A program made the translations under genes and the position numbers. From NCBI RefSeq assembly GCF_009761815.1, contig NZ_RWIN01000076.1, forward strand, positions 1 to 64,000: a stretch of DNA of 64,000 nucleotides, given 5' to 3'. The notes under the pieces were generated by a model. It made no database searches. It had not been told where the DNA came from and was given only the letters and a program-made list of their open reading frames with translations. The stretch's first letter is position 1; each line of letters opens with the position of its first letter. The stretch is from Pseudomonas sp. PB120 (GTDB lineage Bacteria; Pseudomonadota; Gammaproteobacteria; Pseudomonadales; Pseudomonadaceae). This document shows positions 38,084 to 48,584 of the stretch, one piece after another.

Positions 38084-39385
38084 TCAGTTCAGGTAAGGGG
38101 ACCAGGAAGGTTCTCTGACTTCGCCTTGTGCGGTAGGAAGCGGGAGCCTTACGCGTCCATTAATGGACACGAGCATCAAGACTCCCCGGCCCTGCTGGCG
38201 GGTGGCGTAGATTACCATGGTGCCGTTGGGCGCAACAGTAGGCGACTCGTCCAGAGTGCTATCAGTGAGGATTTTTACGCTTCCGCGCTGCAAATCCTGG
38301 GCCGCCACCTTGAAATTAGTGAAGCCGTCCTGGCGGTGAATCATCACCAGGGTCTTTTCATCAGCCGAAAGCTTAGGGTTGGCGTTGTAGTTACCGATGA
38401 AGGTCACACGTTCCGCACCGCCACCACCGACGCTGGTTTTGTAGATCTGTGGCTTGCCGCCACGGTCGGAGGTGAAGTAGATGGTCGAACCATCTTTACC
38501 CCAGAACGGTTCGGTGTTGATGCCTGGGCCGTTGGTAACACGCGAAATCTGACGCGAACCCAGGTTCATCACATAGATGTCCGGGTTGCCGTCTTTCGAC
38601 AATACGAAGGCCAGGCGATTGCCATCCGGCGACCAGGCTGGCGCGCCATTCAGGCCTTCGAAGTTGGTGATCTGCTCACGGCGACCGGTGTCGATGTTCT
38701 GCATGAAGATACGCGGGCGCTTCTGCTCGAAAGAGACATAAGCGATGCGCTTGCCGTCTGGTGCGAAACGCGGCGACAGGATCGGCTCACGCGATTGCAG
38801 CAGCGTGACAGCGCGGGCACCGTCATAGTCCGAACGTTGCAGCGTGTAGCGCGTGTTCTTCTCGGAGAAACGCTCGGCCGTTACGTACAGCAGGCGTGTC
38901 GAGAACGCACCTTTGATACCGGTGAGTTTTTCGAACGACTGGTCGGCGATGTAGTGCGCCATGTCACGCAGTTGATCGACGCTGCCCGATACGCTGCCGG
39001 TCAGCACTTGCTGCTCGGTGGCGACGTTGAACAGTGCGTACTGGACCTGCAGGCGACCGCCCGCCGGCACAATGCTGCCGACCATGATGTACTGGGCACC
39101 GACCGCCTTCCAGTCACGGAAGATGATTTCGCTGGCCTGGCTCGGCTGGCTGATCATGTTCTGCTTCGGAATCGGCGAGTAGTAACCCGAGTTGCGCAGG
39201 TCGTTACCGATGATTTCGGCCATGTCATCCGGCAGGACAGTGCCGCCCTGGAAACCGAACGGTACGACTGCGATCGGTGTTGCCCGATCACTGCCGCTGG
39301 TGACCAGAATGTTTTTTTCATCTGCTGCCGCTATCCCTGCCAGGCAGCAGATAACGACAAGCATTCCTCGAAGAAGGTTTCTCAC
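38084..39385 (-). CDS. tolB: Tol-Pal system protein TolB
   Basis: Periplasmic beta-propeller that binds Pal and TolA. 433 residues: signal peptide ([12 protein letters not shown]), an N-terminal alpha/beta domain, then about six propeller blades marked by repeated [30 protein letters not shown] and [15 protein letters not shown] units. The start is GTG at 39385, overlapping the tolA stop by four bases (GTGA), so translation is coupled. Confidence 0.96.
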   Translation of the reverse strand: MRNLLRGMLVVICCLAGIAAADEKNILVTSGSDRATPIAVVPFGFQGGTVLPDDMAEIIGNDLRNSGYYSPIPKQNMISQPSQASEIIFRDWKAVGAQYIMVGSIVPAGGRLQVQYALFNVATEQQVLTGSVSGSVDQLRDMAHYIADQSFEKLTGIKGAFSTRLLYVTAERFSEKNTRYTLQRSDYDGARAVTLLQSREPILSPRFAPDGKRIAYVSFEQKRPRIFMQNIDTGRREQITNFEGLNGAPAWSPDGNRLAFVLSKDGNPDIYVMNLGSRQISRVTNGPGINTEPFWGKDGSTIYFTSDRGGKPQIYKTSVGGGGAERVTFIGNYNANPKLSADEKTLVMIHRQDGFTNFKVAAQDLQRGSVKILTDSTLDESPTVAPNGTMVIYATRQQGRGVLMLVSINGRVRLPLPTAQGEVREPSWSPYLN

Positions 39386-40461
39386 AAGGCTAGATCCTCA
39401 GGTGTGAATGTCATCTTGAATGAACGATACGGAGCGAAATCGCTCGGCTTCATTCCCTGCATTTCTGTCAAACGTCCAATATTCTTGACCGCGGCAACCG
39501 CCGAGGCGTCAAACGGACCGTCACCACTGGACTTGGCCACGCTGACCGAAGTCACCGTACCGTCCGGCAACATGCCGATTTGCAGCACGACCGTCATGCC
39601 TTTGCGTGCCGAAGGAGGACGAGCCCAGCCTTCCGCTGCACGAGCACGAATCAGGTCATCGAAACTGCCGGCGACTTCGTCACCCTGCTCATCCGCCAAG
39701 GCCTGCTGGCGCTGCGGCGTGTCGGAAAGCAAATCTGCCAAGGCCTGAGCCTTCTTGTCTTCGGTAGATTTACGCGCCGCGTCCTGCGATTTCTTTTTCG
39801 CAGCATCGGCAGCAGCTTTCTTCTTCGCGTCTTCGGCGACTTTCTTCTTCGCCTCTTCAGCTTCAGCTTTTTTCTTGGCGTCTTCCGCGGCTTTCTTCTT
39901 CGCGTCTTCGACGATCTTCTTCTTCGCTTCTTCAGCGGCCGCTTTCTTGGCCTCTTCTTCAGCAGCCTTCTTGGCTTCTTCTTCAGATTTCTTCTTGGCT
40001 ATATCAGCCAATTGTTTCTCTTCTGCCTTTTTGGCTTCGGCGGTCTTCTTCGCTTCATCGGCTTTCTTGGCTTCATCAGCCTTTTTCGCCTCATCCGCTT
40101 TCTTCGACTCGTCGGCCTTCTTGGCTTCCTCGGCCTTTTGAGCCGCTTCTTCTTTCTTTTGTTCCGCAGCTTTTACCGCTTCCTGCTCGACCTTCTTCTG
40201 TTCCATCTGTTCGACTTCGGTCTGACGCGCAGCAGATTTCTGCGCTTCACCCGCAATCTTCTGATTGGTCTGGGTGGTCGCCCGACTTTTCGATTTCAGC
40301 TGGTACAAGGTCGCCTGGACAATCGGCTTGGCCGGCGGCAGCTCAGGTGTGAAGGCGAAACTGACAAACAGCATGCCGAACACCAGCACGTGCAGGACGA
40401 TCGCCAGGACACTGGGCCAGAAGTAGCTTTCCGAGGCGGACGGCTCTCGCTGTTGCTGCAT
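39382..40461 (-). CDS. tolA: Tol-Pal system protein TolA
   Basis: Inner-membrane energy transducer spanning the periplasm. 359 residues: one membrane anchor near 17-36 ([17 protein letters not shown]), a long Ala/Lys/Glu-rich helical domain about 70-255, and a C-terminal globular domain binding TolB, Pal and CpoB. The helical domain includes tandem ADEAKK hexapeptides, a low-complexity tract likely to vary in length between strains. It starts one base inside the tolR stop (TGATG) and overlaps tolB by four. Confidence 0.95.
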   Translation of the reverse strand: MQQQREPSASESYFWPSVLAIVLHVLVFGMLFVSFAFTPELPPAKPIVQATLYQLKSKSRATTQTNQKIAGEAQKSAARQTEVEQMEQKKVEQEAVKAAEQKKEEAAQKAEEAKKADESKKADEAKKADEAKKADEAKKTAEAKKAEEKQLADIAKKKSEEEAKKAAEEEAKKAAAEEAKKKIVEDAKKKAAEDAKKKAEAEEAKKKVAEDAKKKAAADAAKKKSQDAARKSTEDKKAQALADLLSDTPQRQQALADEQGDEVAGSFDDLIRARAAEGWARPPSARKGMTVVLQIGMLPDGTVTSVSVAKSSGDGPFDASAVAAVKNIGRLTEMQGMKPSDFAPYRSFKMTFTPEDLAL

Positions 40462-40922
40462 CAGGGCGCCTCGGTAATCAAGCCAACATTACCGACCCCG
40501 GCTTTCTGCAACCCGCCCATGGCCCCCATGACGGCGCCGTAATCGACGGTCTTGTCGCCGCGAATGAAGACTTGGGTATGCTTGCCGCCTTCGTTGCCGG
40601 CACGAATGATTTTGGTCACCGCGTCGGTCATCTGCGGCAAGGTCATGGCCTTGTCCTGCTGCTTTTCGGTGTCGACTTCGCTGCCAAGGTTCCAGTAATA
40701 GGTCTTGTCAGCCTTGATCGAAATGGTCAGGACCTGAGTGTTGTTGTCTTGCGGCAAGGCTTCGCTGGAAACCTTGGGCAAATCAACTTTCACGCCCTGA
40801 TTGAGCATCGGTGCGGTCACCATGAAAATGACCAGCAGTACCAGCATCACGTCGATGTAAGGCACCACGTTCATCTCGGCAACCGGCTTGCGCTTTTTAC
40901 GAGCTCGAGCGATTAAAGCCAT
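40461..40922 (-). CDS. tolR: Tol-Pal system protein TolR (ExbD family)
   Basis: Inner-membrane stator component that, with TolQ, couples the proton gradient to TolA. 153 residues with one membrane helix carrying the functional aspartate in VVPYIDVMLVLLVIFMV and a periplasmic domain. Tightly packed between tolQ (14 bases upstream) and tolA (one-base overlap). Confidence 0.95.
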   Translation of the reverse strand: MALIARARKKRKPVAEMNVVPYIDVMLVLLVIFMVTAPMLNQGVKVDLPKVSSEALPQDNNTQVLTISIKADKTYYWNLGSEVDTEKQQDKAMTLPQMTDAVTKIIRAGNEGGKHTQVFIRGDKTVDYGAVMGAMGGLQKAGVGNVGLITEAP

Positions 40923-40936
40923 TGGAAATTACCTGC

Positions 40937-41632
40937 TTATTCTTCGCTGGTGTGCACTTTACGGTGCAGGATCGCCTGGAATTCATCGGCGAAGGTGTAG
41001 TAACGGCTGATCAGCGTTTCACTGCGCGCAGCAAAGCGGTTGTAAGCAATAACGGCTGGAATGGCGGCGAACAGACCGATCGCAGTGGCGACCAGTGCTT
41101 CGGCGATACCTGGCGCCACGGTGGCCAGCGTCGCTTGTTGGGCAGTGGCCAGACCACGGAAGGAGTTCATGATGCCCCAGACCGTACCGAACAGACCGAT
41201 GTACGGGCTTACGGAACCAACGGTGGCGAGGAACGGCAGGCTCTGCTCGAGCTTTTCTTCTTCGCGGGAAATCGCGACGCGCATGGCACGGGCTACGCCT
41301 TCCATGACCGCTTCAGGATCAACGCCAGGCTGCTGACGCAGGCGGGAGAACTCTTTGAAGCCAGCGCGGAAGATCTGCTCCACACCCGAATCCGGATCAG
41401 GGTTGCTGCCGGCCTGACGGTAGAGCTTGGACAGGTCGATACCCGACCAGAAGCGCTCTTCAAAGCTCTCCAGGGCACGTCGACCGGCGCGCAGCAGGTT
41501 GCTGCGCTGAAAGATCATGATCCATGAGGTCACCGATGCGGCTACCAGAATCAGCATTACCAACTGCACCACGACGCTGGCATTGCTGACCAGGCTCCAC
41601 ATGGAGGAATGGTCGACGACGTTAGCTTCCAC
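40937..41632 (-). CDS. tolQ: Tol-Pal system protein TolQ (ExbB family)
   Basis: Polytopic proton-channel subunit of the Tol motor. 231 residues with three membrane helices ([40 protein letters not shown] in pieces; [20 protein letters not shown]). The start overlaps the end of ybgC by 11 bases, typical of this operon. Confidence 0.95.
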   Translation of the reverse strand: MEANVVDHSSMWSLVSNASVVVQLVMLILVAASVTSWIMIFQRSNLLRAGRRALESFEERFWSGIDLSKLYRQAGSNPDPDSGVEQIFRAGFKEFSRLRQQPGVDPEAVMEGVARAMRVAISREEEKLEQSLPFLATVGSVSPYIGLFGTVWGIMNSFRGLATAQQATLATVAPGIAEALVATAIGLFAAIPAVIAYNRFAARSETLISRYYTFADEFQAILHRKVHTSEE

Positions 41633-42089
41633 GCTTAATCTCCTGCTTTGAGTGTGTACCCGCGCCGCTCACGTCGGCAAAGGCCGCACGTAGAGCTTCG
41701 GGAATGGCCCGGGGTTTCAAACTGTTAGTGCGCACACAGGCCACCAAAAACTGCCCTTCGCAGAGCAGCACATTATCCGTAGCCCGCCTGACTTGCTGTT
41801 TAAAGCGCAGGCTGACACGGTTCAATTCGATTACTTCAGCGCTTACCAGAAGCTCGTCGTCCAGTCGCGCCGGCGCGTGGTAACGCGCTTCGCTGGAATG
41901 CACGACGAACAACAGGTCCTCCCCTGCCAGCTGGGATTGAGCAAAGCCCAGCTCCCGGAGCCGCTCGGTTCGAGCCCGTTCCATAAACTTGAGGTAATTA
42001 ACGTAATACACGATGCCGCCCGCATCGGTGTCCTCGTAATAAACGCGACAACGATGTGCGAAAGGCTCAAGCCCGTTTTGCGCGCGCAT
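41622..42089 (-). CDS. ybgC: Tol-Pal-associated acyl-CoA thioesterase YbgC
   Basis: Hot-dog-fold thioesterase, 155 residues, first gene of the tol operon. The 4-hydroxybenzoyl-CoA thioesterase signature [19 protein letters not shown] carries the likely catalytic Asp22. Its physiological substrate is not settled in any organism; E. coli YbgC acts on short-chain acyl-CoA and is linked to phospholipid enzymes. Its end overlaps tolQ. Confidence 0.93.
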   Translation of the reverse strand: MRAQNGLEPFAHRCRVYYEDTDAGGIVYYVNYLKFMERARTERLRELGFAQSQLAGEDLLFVVHSSEARYHAPARLDDELLVSAEVIELNRVSLRFKQQVRRATDNVLLCEGQFLVACVRTNSLKPRAIPEALRAAFADVSGAGTHSKQEIKRGS

Positions 42090-42216
42090 ACTCTAGTGCT
42101 TACTCCTCAGGTTGCCAATCCGGCCAGGCAACTGTTTTTCATTGTTCTGCGGCTTTCTTGCAAAAGTACCGTCCTGGGACAGCACAATGCCCGAAAAAAT
42201 CAGCGCGCAAAGGTTA

Positions 42217-43278
42217 TTAATCGTCAACGGCATCAAGGAACTCGTCTACGACAGGCATTTCGCCCATTCGTGACGGGATGTTTAATCCGAAATGCAGGTA
42301 CGCATGACGTGTGACCACCCGCCCCCGGGGTGTGCGCATGATATAGCCCTGCTGGATCAGGTACGGCTCCAGCACGTCTTCAATGGTGTGACGCTCTTCA
42401 CTGATCGCGGCCGCCAGACTGTCCACGCCGACCGGCCCGCCATCGAACTTCTCGATCATGGTCAGTAGCAGACGCCGGTCCTGATGGTCGAAACCACGTT
42501 CGTCGACATCCAGCAGGTTCAAGGCAAGGTCGGCAATCGGTTTGGTGATGTGCCCCTTGGCACGAACTTCGGCGAAATCGCGCACCCGGCGCAGCAGCCG
42601 GTTGGCGATCCGCGGAGTACCGCGGGCACGGCGGGCGATTTCGAACGCCCCTTCCGAGTCCAGCGGCAAACCGAGAATGTTCGCCGAGCGGCTGACAATC
42701 GTGGCCAGGTCAGCGGTGCTGTAGAACTCGAGACGCTGCACAATGCCGAAGCGATCACGCAACGGGTTGGTCAACATGCCCGCACGGGTCGTAGCGCCGA
42801 CCAAGGTGAACGGCGGCAGATCGAGCTTGATCGAGCGCGCCGCCGGCCCTTCGCCGATCATGATGTCGAGCTGGAAATCTTCCATGGCCGGGTACAACAC
42901 TTCTTCGACGATCGGCGACAGCCGATGGATCTCGTCGATGAACAGTACGTCGTGCGGCTCAAGGTTGGTCAGCAGCGCGGCCAGGTCACCCGGGCGTTCA
43001 AGAACGGGCCCGGAGGTGCTTTTGATCGATACGCCCATTTCCTGGGCGATGATGTTGGCCAGCGTGGTTTTACCTAAGCCCGGCGGGCCGAAAATCAGCG
43101 TGTGGTCCAGGGATTCGTTTCGCCCACGGGCTGCCTGGATGAACAACTCCATCTGCTCACGAACAGTCGGCTGGCCAATGTATTCGGCCAGGCTGACAGG
43201 ACGAATCGCCCGGTCCTGGACCTCCTCGCGGTCGCGAGGGCCGGGCGCGGCGGTAATCAGACGATCAGCTTCAATCAC
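42217..43278 (-). CDS. ruvB: Holliday junction branch-migration helicase RuvB
   Basis: AAA+ motor that drives branch migration with RuvA. 353 residues with Walker [13 protein letters not shown], Walker [11 protein letters not shown], sensor motif [10 protein letters not shown] and a C-terminal winged helix. It begins at GTG immediately after the ruvA stop codon with no spacer. 127 bp separate it from ybgC. Confidence 0.96.
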   Translation of the reverse strand: MIEADRLITAAPGPRDREEVQDRAIRPVSLAEYIGQPTVREQMELFIQAARGRNESLDHTLIFGPPGLGKTTLANIIAQEMGVSIKSTSGPVLERPGDLAALLTNLEPHDVLFIDEIHRLSPIVEEVLYPAMEDFQLDIMIGEGPAARSIKLDLPPFTLVGATTRAGMLTNPLRDRFGIVQRLEFYSTADLATIVSRSANILGLPLDSEGAFEIARRARGTPRIANRLLRRVRDFAEVRAKGHITKPIADLALNLLDVDERGFDHQDRRLLLTMIEKFDGGPVGVDSLAAAISEERHTIEDVLEPYLIQQGYIMRTPRGRVVTRHAYLHFGLNIPSRMGEMPVVDEFLDAVDD

Positions 43279-43896
43279 TTAGATCATCCCCTTCAGGGCG
43301 CGACGAATCAGGTCCTCGCTGCTCAAACCTTTCTCCTTGATCGCGGAAATCGCCTTGCTGGCTTCCTGTGGTTTGTAGCCCAGGGAGATCAGCGCACTGA
43401 CCGCGTCATTTTCGGCGCTGGCCGCCGGGGCCGGCGCATCCGGGCCACCTGGCTGGTTAGGGACCAGGGCGAACATGGCCGGCACGGTTTCCCAAGCCTT
43501 GAAGCGGTCCTTGAGTTCCACCAGCAAACGCTCGGCGGTCTTCTTGCCCACGCCCGGCACCTTGGTCAGGGCCGAAGTGTCCTGGGATTGCACGCAACGG
43601 ACCAGTTCATCGACTTCCAGACTCGACATCAAGGCCAGCGCCAGTTTCGGCCCTACACCATTGAGACGGATCAATTCGCGAAAAAAGTCTCGCTCACGCT
43701 TGCCGAAGAAGCCATAGAGTAACTGCGCGTCTTCACGTACGACCAAATGGGTGTGCAGCGTCAGCGGTTCACCGACCGACGGCAAGCGATACAACGTGGT
43801 CATGGGCACTTCCAGCTCATACCCCAGACCATTTACATCCAGAATCAGGTGCGGCGGCTGTTTCTCAGCCAGTGTGCCGCGCAAGCGTCCAATCAC
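43279..43896 (-). CDS. ruvA: Holliday junction DNA-binding protein RuvA
   Basis: Tetrameric junction-binding subunit, 205 residues. N-terminal OB-fold domain ([19 protein letters not shown]), two helix-hairpin-helix motifs ([17 protein letters not shown] and [19 protein letters not shown]) and the C-terminal RuvB-binding domain ([19 protein letters not shown]). Joined directly to ruvB; 116 bp downstream of ruvC. Confidence 0.96.
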   Translation of the reverse strand: MIGRLRGTLAEKQPPHLILDVNGLGYELEVPMTTLYRLPSVGEPLTLHTHLVVREDAQLLYGFFGKRERDFFRELIRLNGVGPKLALALMSSLEVDELVRCVQSQDTSALTKVPGVGKKTAERLLVELKDRFKAWETVPAMFALVPNQPGGPDAPAPAASAENDAVSALISLGYKPQEASKAISAIKEKGLSSEDLIRRALKGMI

Positions 43897-44012
43897 GTTT
43901 CAGATCCTTGAGCGTTGGCCAGCTCAATGGCTAGCGACTGACAGAGCGAGGGTTTTGCGCCGACGACACAGGCGCAAAACGCTCATTCCATAAAAAATGA
44001 TTGCTGATGCTA

Positions 44013-44537
44013 TCAGAGACGCAGGCGCCCGCCACGACTGCGTGCCGTGCCCAGGCCATGCGGCAACAGGCTGGAACGGGTGTGAGCATGACATATGGCG
44101 ATGGCCAGTGCGTCCGAGGCATCAATTTGCGGTTTGCTGGTCAATTTCAGCATGTGCATGACCATCATTTGCACCTGCTCTTTATTCGCCGCGCCGGTGC
44201 CGGTAACGGCCTGTTTGACCTGGGTGGCGGTGTATTCGGCGATTTCCAGATTTTCCTCGGCACCCGCCACGATGGCGGCGCCACGGGCCTGACCGAGTTT
44301 CAGCGCGGAGTCGGCGTTGCGGGCCATGAACACTTTTTCGATGCCCATGGTGACGGGGCCGTAGGTCTGGATGACTTCACGTACGCCGCGATAGACGATT
44401 TGCAGGCGTTCATGCAACTCGCCGGAACCCGTGCGAATGCATCCCGACGCTACGTAGACACAGCCACGCCCGGTGTCGCGTACCACGCCATAACCGGTGA
44501 TGCGCGAACCGGGGTCGATGCCAAGAATTAAAGTCAT
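44013..44537 (-). CDS. ruvC: Holliday junction resolvase RuvC
   Basis: Endonuclease that resolves Holliday junctions. 174 residues, RNase-H-like fold with catalytic acids in [23 protein letters not shown] and [13 protein letters not shown]. Order yebC-ruvC-ruvA-ruvB is common in gamma-proteobacteria. A family A inverted repeat lies between it and yebC. Confidence 0.96.
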   Translation of the reverse strand: MTLILGIDPGSRITGYGVVRDTGRGCVYVASGCIRTGSGELHERLQIVYRGVREVIQTYGPVTMGIEKVFMARNADSALKLGQARGAAIVAGAEENLEIAEYTATQVKQAVTGTGAANKEQVQMMVMHMLKLTSKPQIDASDALAIAICHAHTRSSLLPHGLGTARSRGGRLRL

Positions 44538-44549
44538 AACGCTACATAA

Positions 44550-44647
44550 GTAGGAGCGAGCTTGCTCGCGATGGACGTTAACGATAACGCGGTTCGCCTG
44601 AATGAGCGCGGCGCTCTCAGGTTTTTCGCGAGCAAGCTCGCTCCTAC
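44550..44647. repeat. REP/REPIN-type inverted repeat, family A
   Basis: GTAGGAGCGAGCTTGCTCGC and complement; the loop again has GTTAACGATAACGCG next to the left arm. Between yebC and ruvC. Confidence 0.85.
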
Positions 44648-44657
44648 AAAAGGTTCA

Positions 44658-45404
44658 TCAACCGAGCTGTGCGGCGACCGACTCAGGGATATCCGCGTTG
44701 GAATAAACGTTCTGCACGTCATCCAGATCTTCAAGCATGTCGATCAGCTTGAGCACCTTCTCCGCGCCTTCCAGGTCCAGTTCGGCGCTGGTCGTCGGTA
44801 GCATGACGATTTCTGCGTCATCACCCTTGAAACCGGCCGCTTCCAGCGCATTACGCACCGAGTAGAAACCGGCGAACGAAGTAAACACGTCAATCGAGCC
44901 ATCTTCGTGGGTGACCACGTCATCGGCATCGGCTTCCATCGCCGCTTCGATCAGCGCGTCTTCATCGACGCCCGGCGCAAAGGAAATCTGACCCTTGCGC
45001 TCGAACAGATAGGCCACCGAACCGTCCGTACCGAGGTTGCCGCCGCACTTGCTGAACGCATGGCGAACAGCGGCCGCGGTGCGGTTACGGTTGTCGGTCA
45101 TGCACTCGACCATCACCGCCACACCACCCGGGCCATAACCTTCGTAGCTCAGCTCGACCATGTCGTCGGTGTCGGCCGCACCGGCACCGCGGGCCACCGC
45201 ACGATCAATGATGTCGCGACTCATGTTCGCGCCGAGGGCCTTGTCCAGCGCCAGACGCAAGCGCGGGTTGGAGCCCGGATCACCGCCGCCCTGACGGGCA
45301 GCAACGGTCAGTTCACGAATCCACTTGGTGAAAATCTTGCCCTTCTTGGCATCCTGACGTTCTTTGCGGTGCTTGATGTTCGCCCACTTGGAATGACCCG
45401 CCAT
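44658..45404 (-). CDS. yebC: YebC/PmpR family transcriptional regulator
   Basis: 248-residue member of the TACO1/YebC family, starting [23 protein letters not shown] at ATG 45404 (32 codons inside the longest frame). The P. aeruginosa orthologue PmpR represses quorum-sensing pqsR, and related YebC proteins help ribosomes through polyproline stretches, so its precise role is open. Sits between aspS and ruvC as in P. aeruginosa. Confidence 0.94.
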   Translation of the reverse strand: MAGHSKWANIKHRKERQDAKKGKIFTKWIRELTVAARQGGGDPGSNPRLRLALDKALGANMSRDIIDRAVARGAGAADTDDMVELSYEGYGPGGVAVMVECMTDNRNRTAAAVRHAFSKCGGNLGTDGSVAYLFERKGQISFAPGVDEDALIEAAMEADADDVVTHEDGSIDVFTSFAGFYSVRNALEAAGFKGDDAEIVMLPTTSAELDLEGAEKVLKLIDMLEDLDDVQNVYSNADIPESVAAQLG

Positions 45405-45481
45405 ATCTCGCTCCGAATTCTCTTTGAAACATTGCCCGCCGCACTGGGAGTGCCGGCCAGCAAACAAAAAATCTCGACCTA

Positions 45482-45513
45482 AAGAAAAGGCGCATCCCAT
45501 GAGGATGCGCCTT
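45482..45513 (-). terminator. Terminator downstream of aspS
   Basis: On the minus strand AAGGCGCATCC, five-base loop, GGATGCGCCTT, then TTTCTTT. It begins 12 bases after the aspS stop. Confidence 0.88.
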
Positions 45514-45524
45514 CAGGGTCAGCC

Positions 45525-47300
45525 TTACTCAGCCTTTGGCGTTTCGCGCAGACGAATGTGCAGCTCGCGCAATGCCTTGGCATCAACCGCGCCCGGAGCC
45601 TGCGTCATCACGTCGGCAGCACTCTGGGTTTTCGGGAACGCGATCACTTCACGGATCGACTGGGCGCCGGTCATCAGCATGACCAGACGGTCCAGACCGA
45701 ACGCCAGGCCACCGTGCGGCGGCGCGCCGTATTTCAGGGCGTCGAGCAGGAAGCCGAACTTCTCTTCCTGTTCCGCTTCATTGATACCCAGCAGGCGGAA
45801 CACGGTCTGCTGCATTTCCTTGCGGTGGATACGGATCGAACCGCCACCCAATTCGGTACCGTTCAGAACCATGTCGTAGGCACGGGACAGCGCGGTTGCC
45901 GGGTTGGCTTCCAGTTCTTCCGGCGTGCATTTCGGCGCGGTGAACGGGTGGTGCAAGGCCGTGAAGCTGCCGTCGTCGTTTTCTTCGAACATCGGGAAGT
46001 CGACGACCCACATTGGCGCCCACTTGCAGGTCAGCAGGTCCAGGTCGTTACCGACCTTGATCCGCAACGCGCCCAGCGCTTCGCTGACGATCTTGGCCTT
46101 GTCGGCGCCGAAGAACACGATGTCGCCATCAACTGCACCCACGCGATCGAGGATCACATTGAGGTTGGCCTCAGGGATGTTCTTGACGATTGGCGACTGC
46201 AGGCCTTCAACGCCTTTGGCGCGCTCGTTGACCTTGATGTACGCCAGGCCCTTGGCACCGTAGATGCTGACGAACTTGGTGTAATCGTCGATCTGCTTGC
46301 GCGGCATGCTCGCCGCGCCAGGAACGCGCAGAGCGGCGATACGGCATTTCGGATCGTTGGCCGGGCCGCTGAAGACCTTGAAGTCGACTTCTTTCAGCTG
46401 GTCGGCAACGTCAACCAGTTCCAGCGGGTTACGCAGGTCCGGCTTGTCGGAACCGTAACGACGCATGGCCTCTTCGAAGGTCATGTGCGGGAAATCGCCG
46501 AATTCCAGATCCAGCACTTCCTTGAACAGGTTGCGGATCATGCCTTCGGTGAGGCCCATGATGTCTTTTTCATCGAGGAAGCTGGTTTCGATGTCGATCT
46601 GGGTGAATTCAGGCTGACGGTCGGCACGCAGGTCTTCGTCGCGGAAGCACTTGGCGATCTGGTAGTAACGGTCGAAGCCGGCCACCATCAGCAGCTGCTT
46701 GAACAGCTGTGGCGATTGCGGCAAGGCGAAGAACGAACCGGCGTGAGTACGGCTCGGCACCAGGTAGTCGCGCGCACCTTCAGGGGTGGCACGGGTCAGG
46801 ATCGGCGTCTCGACGTCGAGGAAGCCGTTCTCGTCCAGGTAACGACGGATGCTGGTGGTCATGCGCGAACGCAGACGCAGCTTCTCGGCCATTTCCGGGC
46901 GACGCAGGTCCAGGAAGCGATAGCGCAGACGGGTTTCTTCACCCACCTCGGAGTATTCGTTGAGCGGGAACGGCGGGGTTTCCGATTCGTTCAGAACTTC
47001 CAGCTCGTAGCCCAGCACTTCGATCATGCCCGACGCCATGTTGGCGTTGCCGGCACCGGCAGGACGCAGGCGGACCTTGCCGGTCACTTTAACCACGTAT
47101 TCGCTGCGCACGCGGTCGGCGGCGGCGAAGGTTTCAGCGCGGTCCGGGTCGAACACCACCTGGGCCAGACCGTCACGATCACGGATATCGAGGAAAATCA
47201 CCCCACCGTGGTCACGGCGACGGTGAACCCATCCGCAAAGGGTAATTTCCTGGCCTTCCAGGCTTTCGTTCAGTTGGCCGCAATAATGGCTGCGCATCAT
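45525..47300 (-). CDS. aspS: Aspartyl-tRNA synthetase
   Basis: Class II synthetase of 591 residues. N-terminal anticodon-binding OB domain ([20 protein letters not shown]), class II motif 2 region ([18 protein letters not shown]), bacterial GAD insertion and motif 3 ([15 protein letters not shown]). Start taken at the first of two adjacent ATG codons (47300), where the alignment with the P. aeruginosa protein begins; the open frame extends 18 codons further. In pseudomonads this enzyme is non-discriminating and also charges tRNA-Asn. Confidence 0.96.
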   Translation of the reverse strand: MMRSHYCGQLNESLEGQEITLCGWVHRRRDHGGVIFLDIRDRDGLAQVVFDPDRAETFAAADRVRSEYVVKVTGKVRLRPAGAGNANMASGMIEVLGYELEVLNESETPPFPLNEYSEVGEETRLRYRFLDLRRPEMAEKLRLRSRMTTSIRRYLDENGFLDVETPILTRATPEGARDYLVPSRTHAGSFFALPQSPQLFKQLLMVAGFDRYYQIAKCFRDEDLRADRQPEFTQIDIETSFLDEKDIMGLTEGMIRNLFKEVLDLEFGDFPHMTFEEAMRRYGSDKPDLRNPLELVDVADQLKEVDFKVFSGPANDPKCRIAALRVPGAASMPRKQIDDYTKFVSIYGAKGLAYIKVNERAKGVEGLQSPIVKNIPEANLNVILDRVGAVDGDIVFFGADKAKIVSEALGALRIKVGNDLDLLTCKWAPMWVVDFPMFEENDDGSFTALHHPFTAPKCTPEELEANPATALSRAYDMVLNGTELGGGSIRIHRKEMQQTVFRLLGINEAEQEEKFGFLLDALKYGAPPHGGLAFGLDRLVMLMTGAQSIREVIAFPKTQSAADVMTQAPGAVDAKALRELHIRLRETPKAE

Positions 47301-47422
47301 GGTAGTGGTTTCACTTCTCGTAATTCGAAATTCGGTTGGAGACCTTGCGTACATCCTGCCCTTTATAAAGGTGCTGGTGGTTGCAAGCGCTCACACGTGT
47401 CGTTCAACTCAGGTTCCAGACC

Positions 47423-47644
47423 CTAGTCGGCTTTATCGCCGCCGGCCAGATTCTTCTTGGAACCGGTCTTGAAATCGGTTTCGTACCAACCGGTGCCGCT
47501 GAGGCGGAAGCCCGGCATGGACAGCATCTTTTTCAGCTCTGGCGCCTGGCAGGCAGGGCAGTCGACCAGCGGTGCTGCGCTGATCTTTTGAATGGCTTCC
47601 AACTGATGACCACAGGAAGCACATTGATAGTCGTACATCGGCAT
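47423..47644 (-). CDS. FmdB-family zinc-ribbon protein
   Basis: 73-residue protein with two CxxC pairs (YQCASCGH and VDCPACQAPEL) forming a zinc ribbon, starting MPMYDYQC. Family members are annotated as putative regulators, with unproven function. It lies 122 bp upstream of aspS on the same strand and may be co-transcribed, as in other pseudomonads. A TATAAT hexamer on the minus strand at 47705-47710 could be part of its promoter. Confidence 0.9.
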   Translation of the reverse strand: MPMYDYQCASCGHQLEAIQKISAAPLVDCPACQAPELKKMLSMPGFRLSGTGWYETDFKTGSKKNLAGGDKAD

Positions 47645-47726
47645 GGGGTTGTCTCGGCGATCAGATTGCTACCGCACACGCTGGGTTTTGCGGCAAAGAG
47701 CGGGATTATATCCATTAAAATGCAGC

Positions 47727-47750
47727 CTGTGCAGCCGTAAGACTGCACAG
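47727..47750 (-). terminator. Hairpin downstream of the ribbon-helix-helix gene
   Basis: CTGTGCAG and CTGCACAG pair perfectly across an eight-base loop, 31 bases after the gene's stop. On the minus strand a TTTT run comes only after seven more bases, so this may be a weak terminator. Confidence 0.45.
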
Positions 47751-47780
47751 ACCGACACTCTGTCCATTCCACTGCCACGG

Positions 47781-48119
47781 TCAGGCCATGGCGGCGCAAC
47801 TTCCTTCCTTCAAGCTGTGCACGACACAGACCACCCGCACCAGCCCACTGAAATTCTTAACCCCGCCGTGGCGCAAATGCACTTCGCGATCCACGTGGGA
47901 CAGAAGCGCGCTGACCGAACAGCAATTGACCTTGGCCATTTCGCCCAAAATATCCCAATACACCTGCTCAAGCCGCAAACAGGTGGCAAAACCGTTCAAT
48001 CGCACGGATCGGGACAACGGCTGGGCCAGCCCCATATCAAATTCGCTGACAAATGGATCAATCCTTATGTCCCTGCCCGGACCGATCCTCCCTTCACTTT
48101 GTATGACTGCATCATGCAT
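47781..48119 (-). CDS. Ribbon-helix-helix domain protein
   Basis: 112-residue protein. Residues about 40-105 look like the RHH_4 type (SVRLNGFATCLRLEQVYWDIL, then a helix with SVSALLSHVDREVHL and a terminal VRVVCVVHSL), usually taken as a DNA-binding fold. ATG at 48119 is chosen because AAGGAGTG precedes it at good distance; the frame opens 24 codons earlier. Its target is unknown. Divergent from the cold-shock fusion gene across a 465-bp spacer. Confidence 0.8.
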   Translation of the reverse strand: MHDAVIQSEGRIGPGRDIRIDPFVSEFDMGLAQPLSRSVRLNGFATCLRLEQVYWDILGEMAKVNCCSVSALLSHVDREVHLRHGGVKNFSGLVRVVCVVHSLKEGSCAAMA

Positions 48120-48584
48120 ATCGTTGACACTCCTTTGCCATCCTTGCCTTCTATAAGAGCAATCCTGCTTCTTATAAAAGCGCAGGTGCAAAGGTATATC
48201 CAGATGACTTTATGACCATCATCGTAGGATAAGCCAACAGCTGCTGGGAGATTACGGAGAGCGTCCTACGCCGGTAATTCCCCTACATGCGATGACGCAA
48301 GATCACTCAATAAACAGGACACTTCACCTACACAGGAAGGTGTTACCGGTTCAGCAACGAACGCATTATCAATGCGACAAATTGACCGATATACACCGCC
48401 GGACCGGCTGATTTGAGTCGCTGCAGGCTTTGCTGTTAAATAGGCAGTGTGTCGCTACTCCCTATTTTTCGGGAGTCGCGCATAGGCTGATAGCCGGCAC
48501 GTGTCCAACGCCTCTTATTGTTCCGAAGCGAACCGTGCTCTCTCAGCTCTTCCTTGCGATCCGTCTTAACGTGAGTTAATCAAA
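48120..48584. other. Divergent spacer before the cold-shock fusion gene
   Basis: Non-coding. Contains several CCTAC/GTAGG pentamers (48223, 48264, 48281, 48327) and a hairpin ACTCCC-N8-GGGAGT around 48457-48476. The part next to 48585 may be a structured leader of the cold-shock fusion gene. I see no small ORF or known RNA. Confidence 0.4.

Noticed and set aside
45558..47426. 622-codon open frame opposite aspS
   Set aside because: Shadow of aspS with biased composition and no domain.
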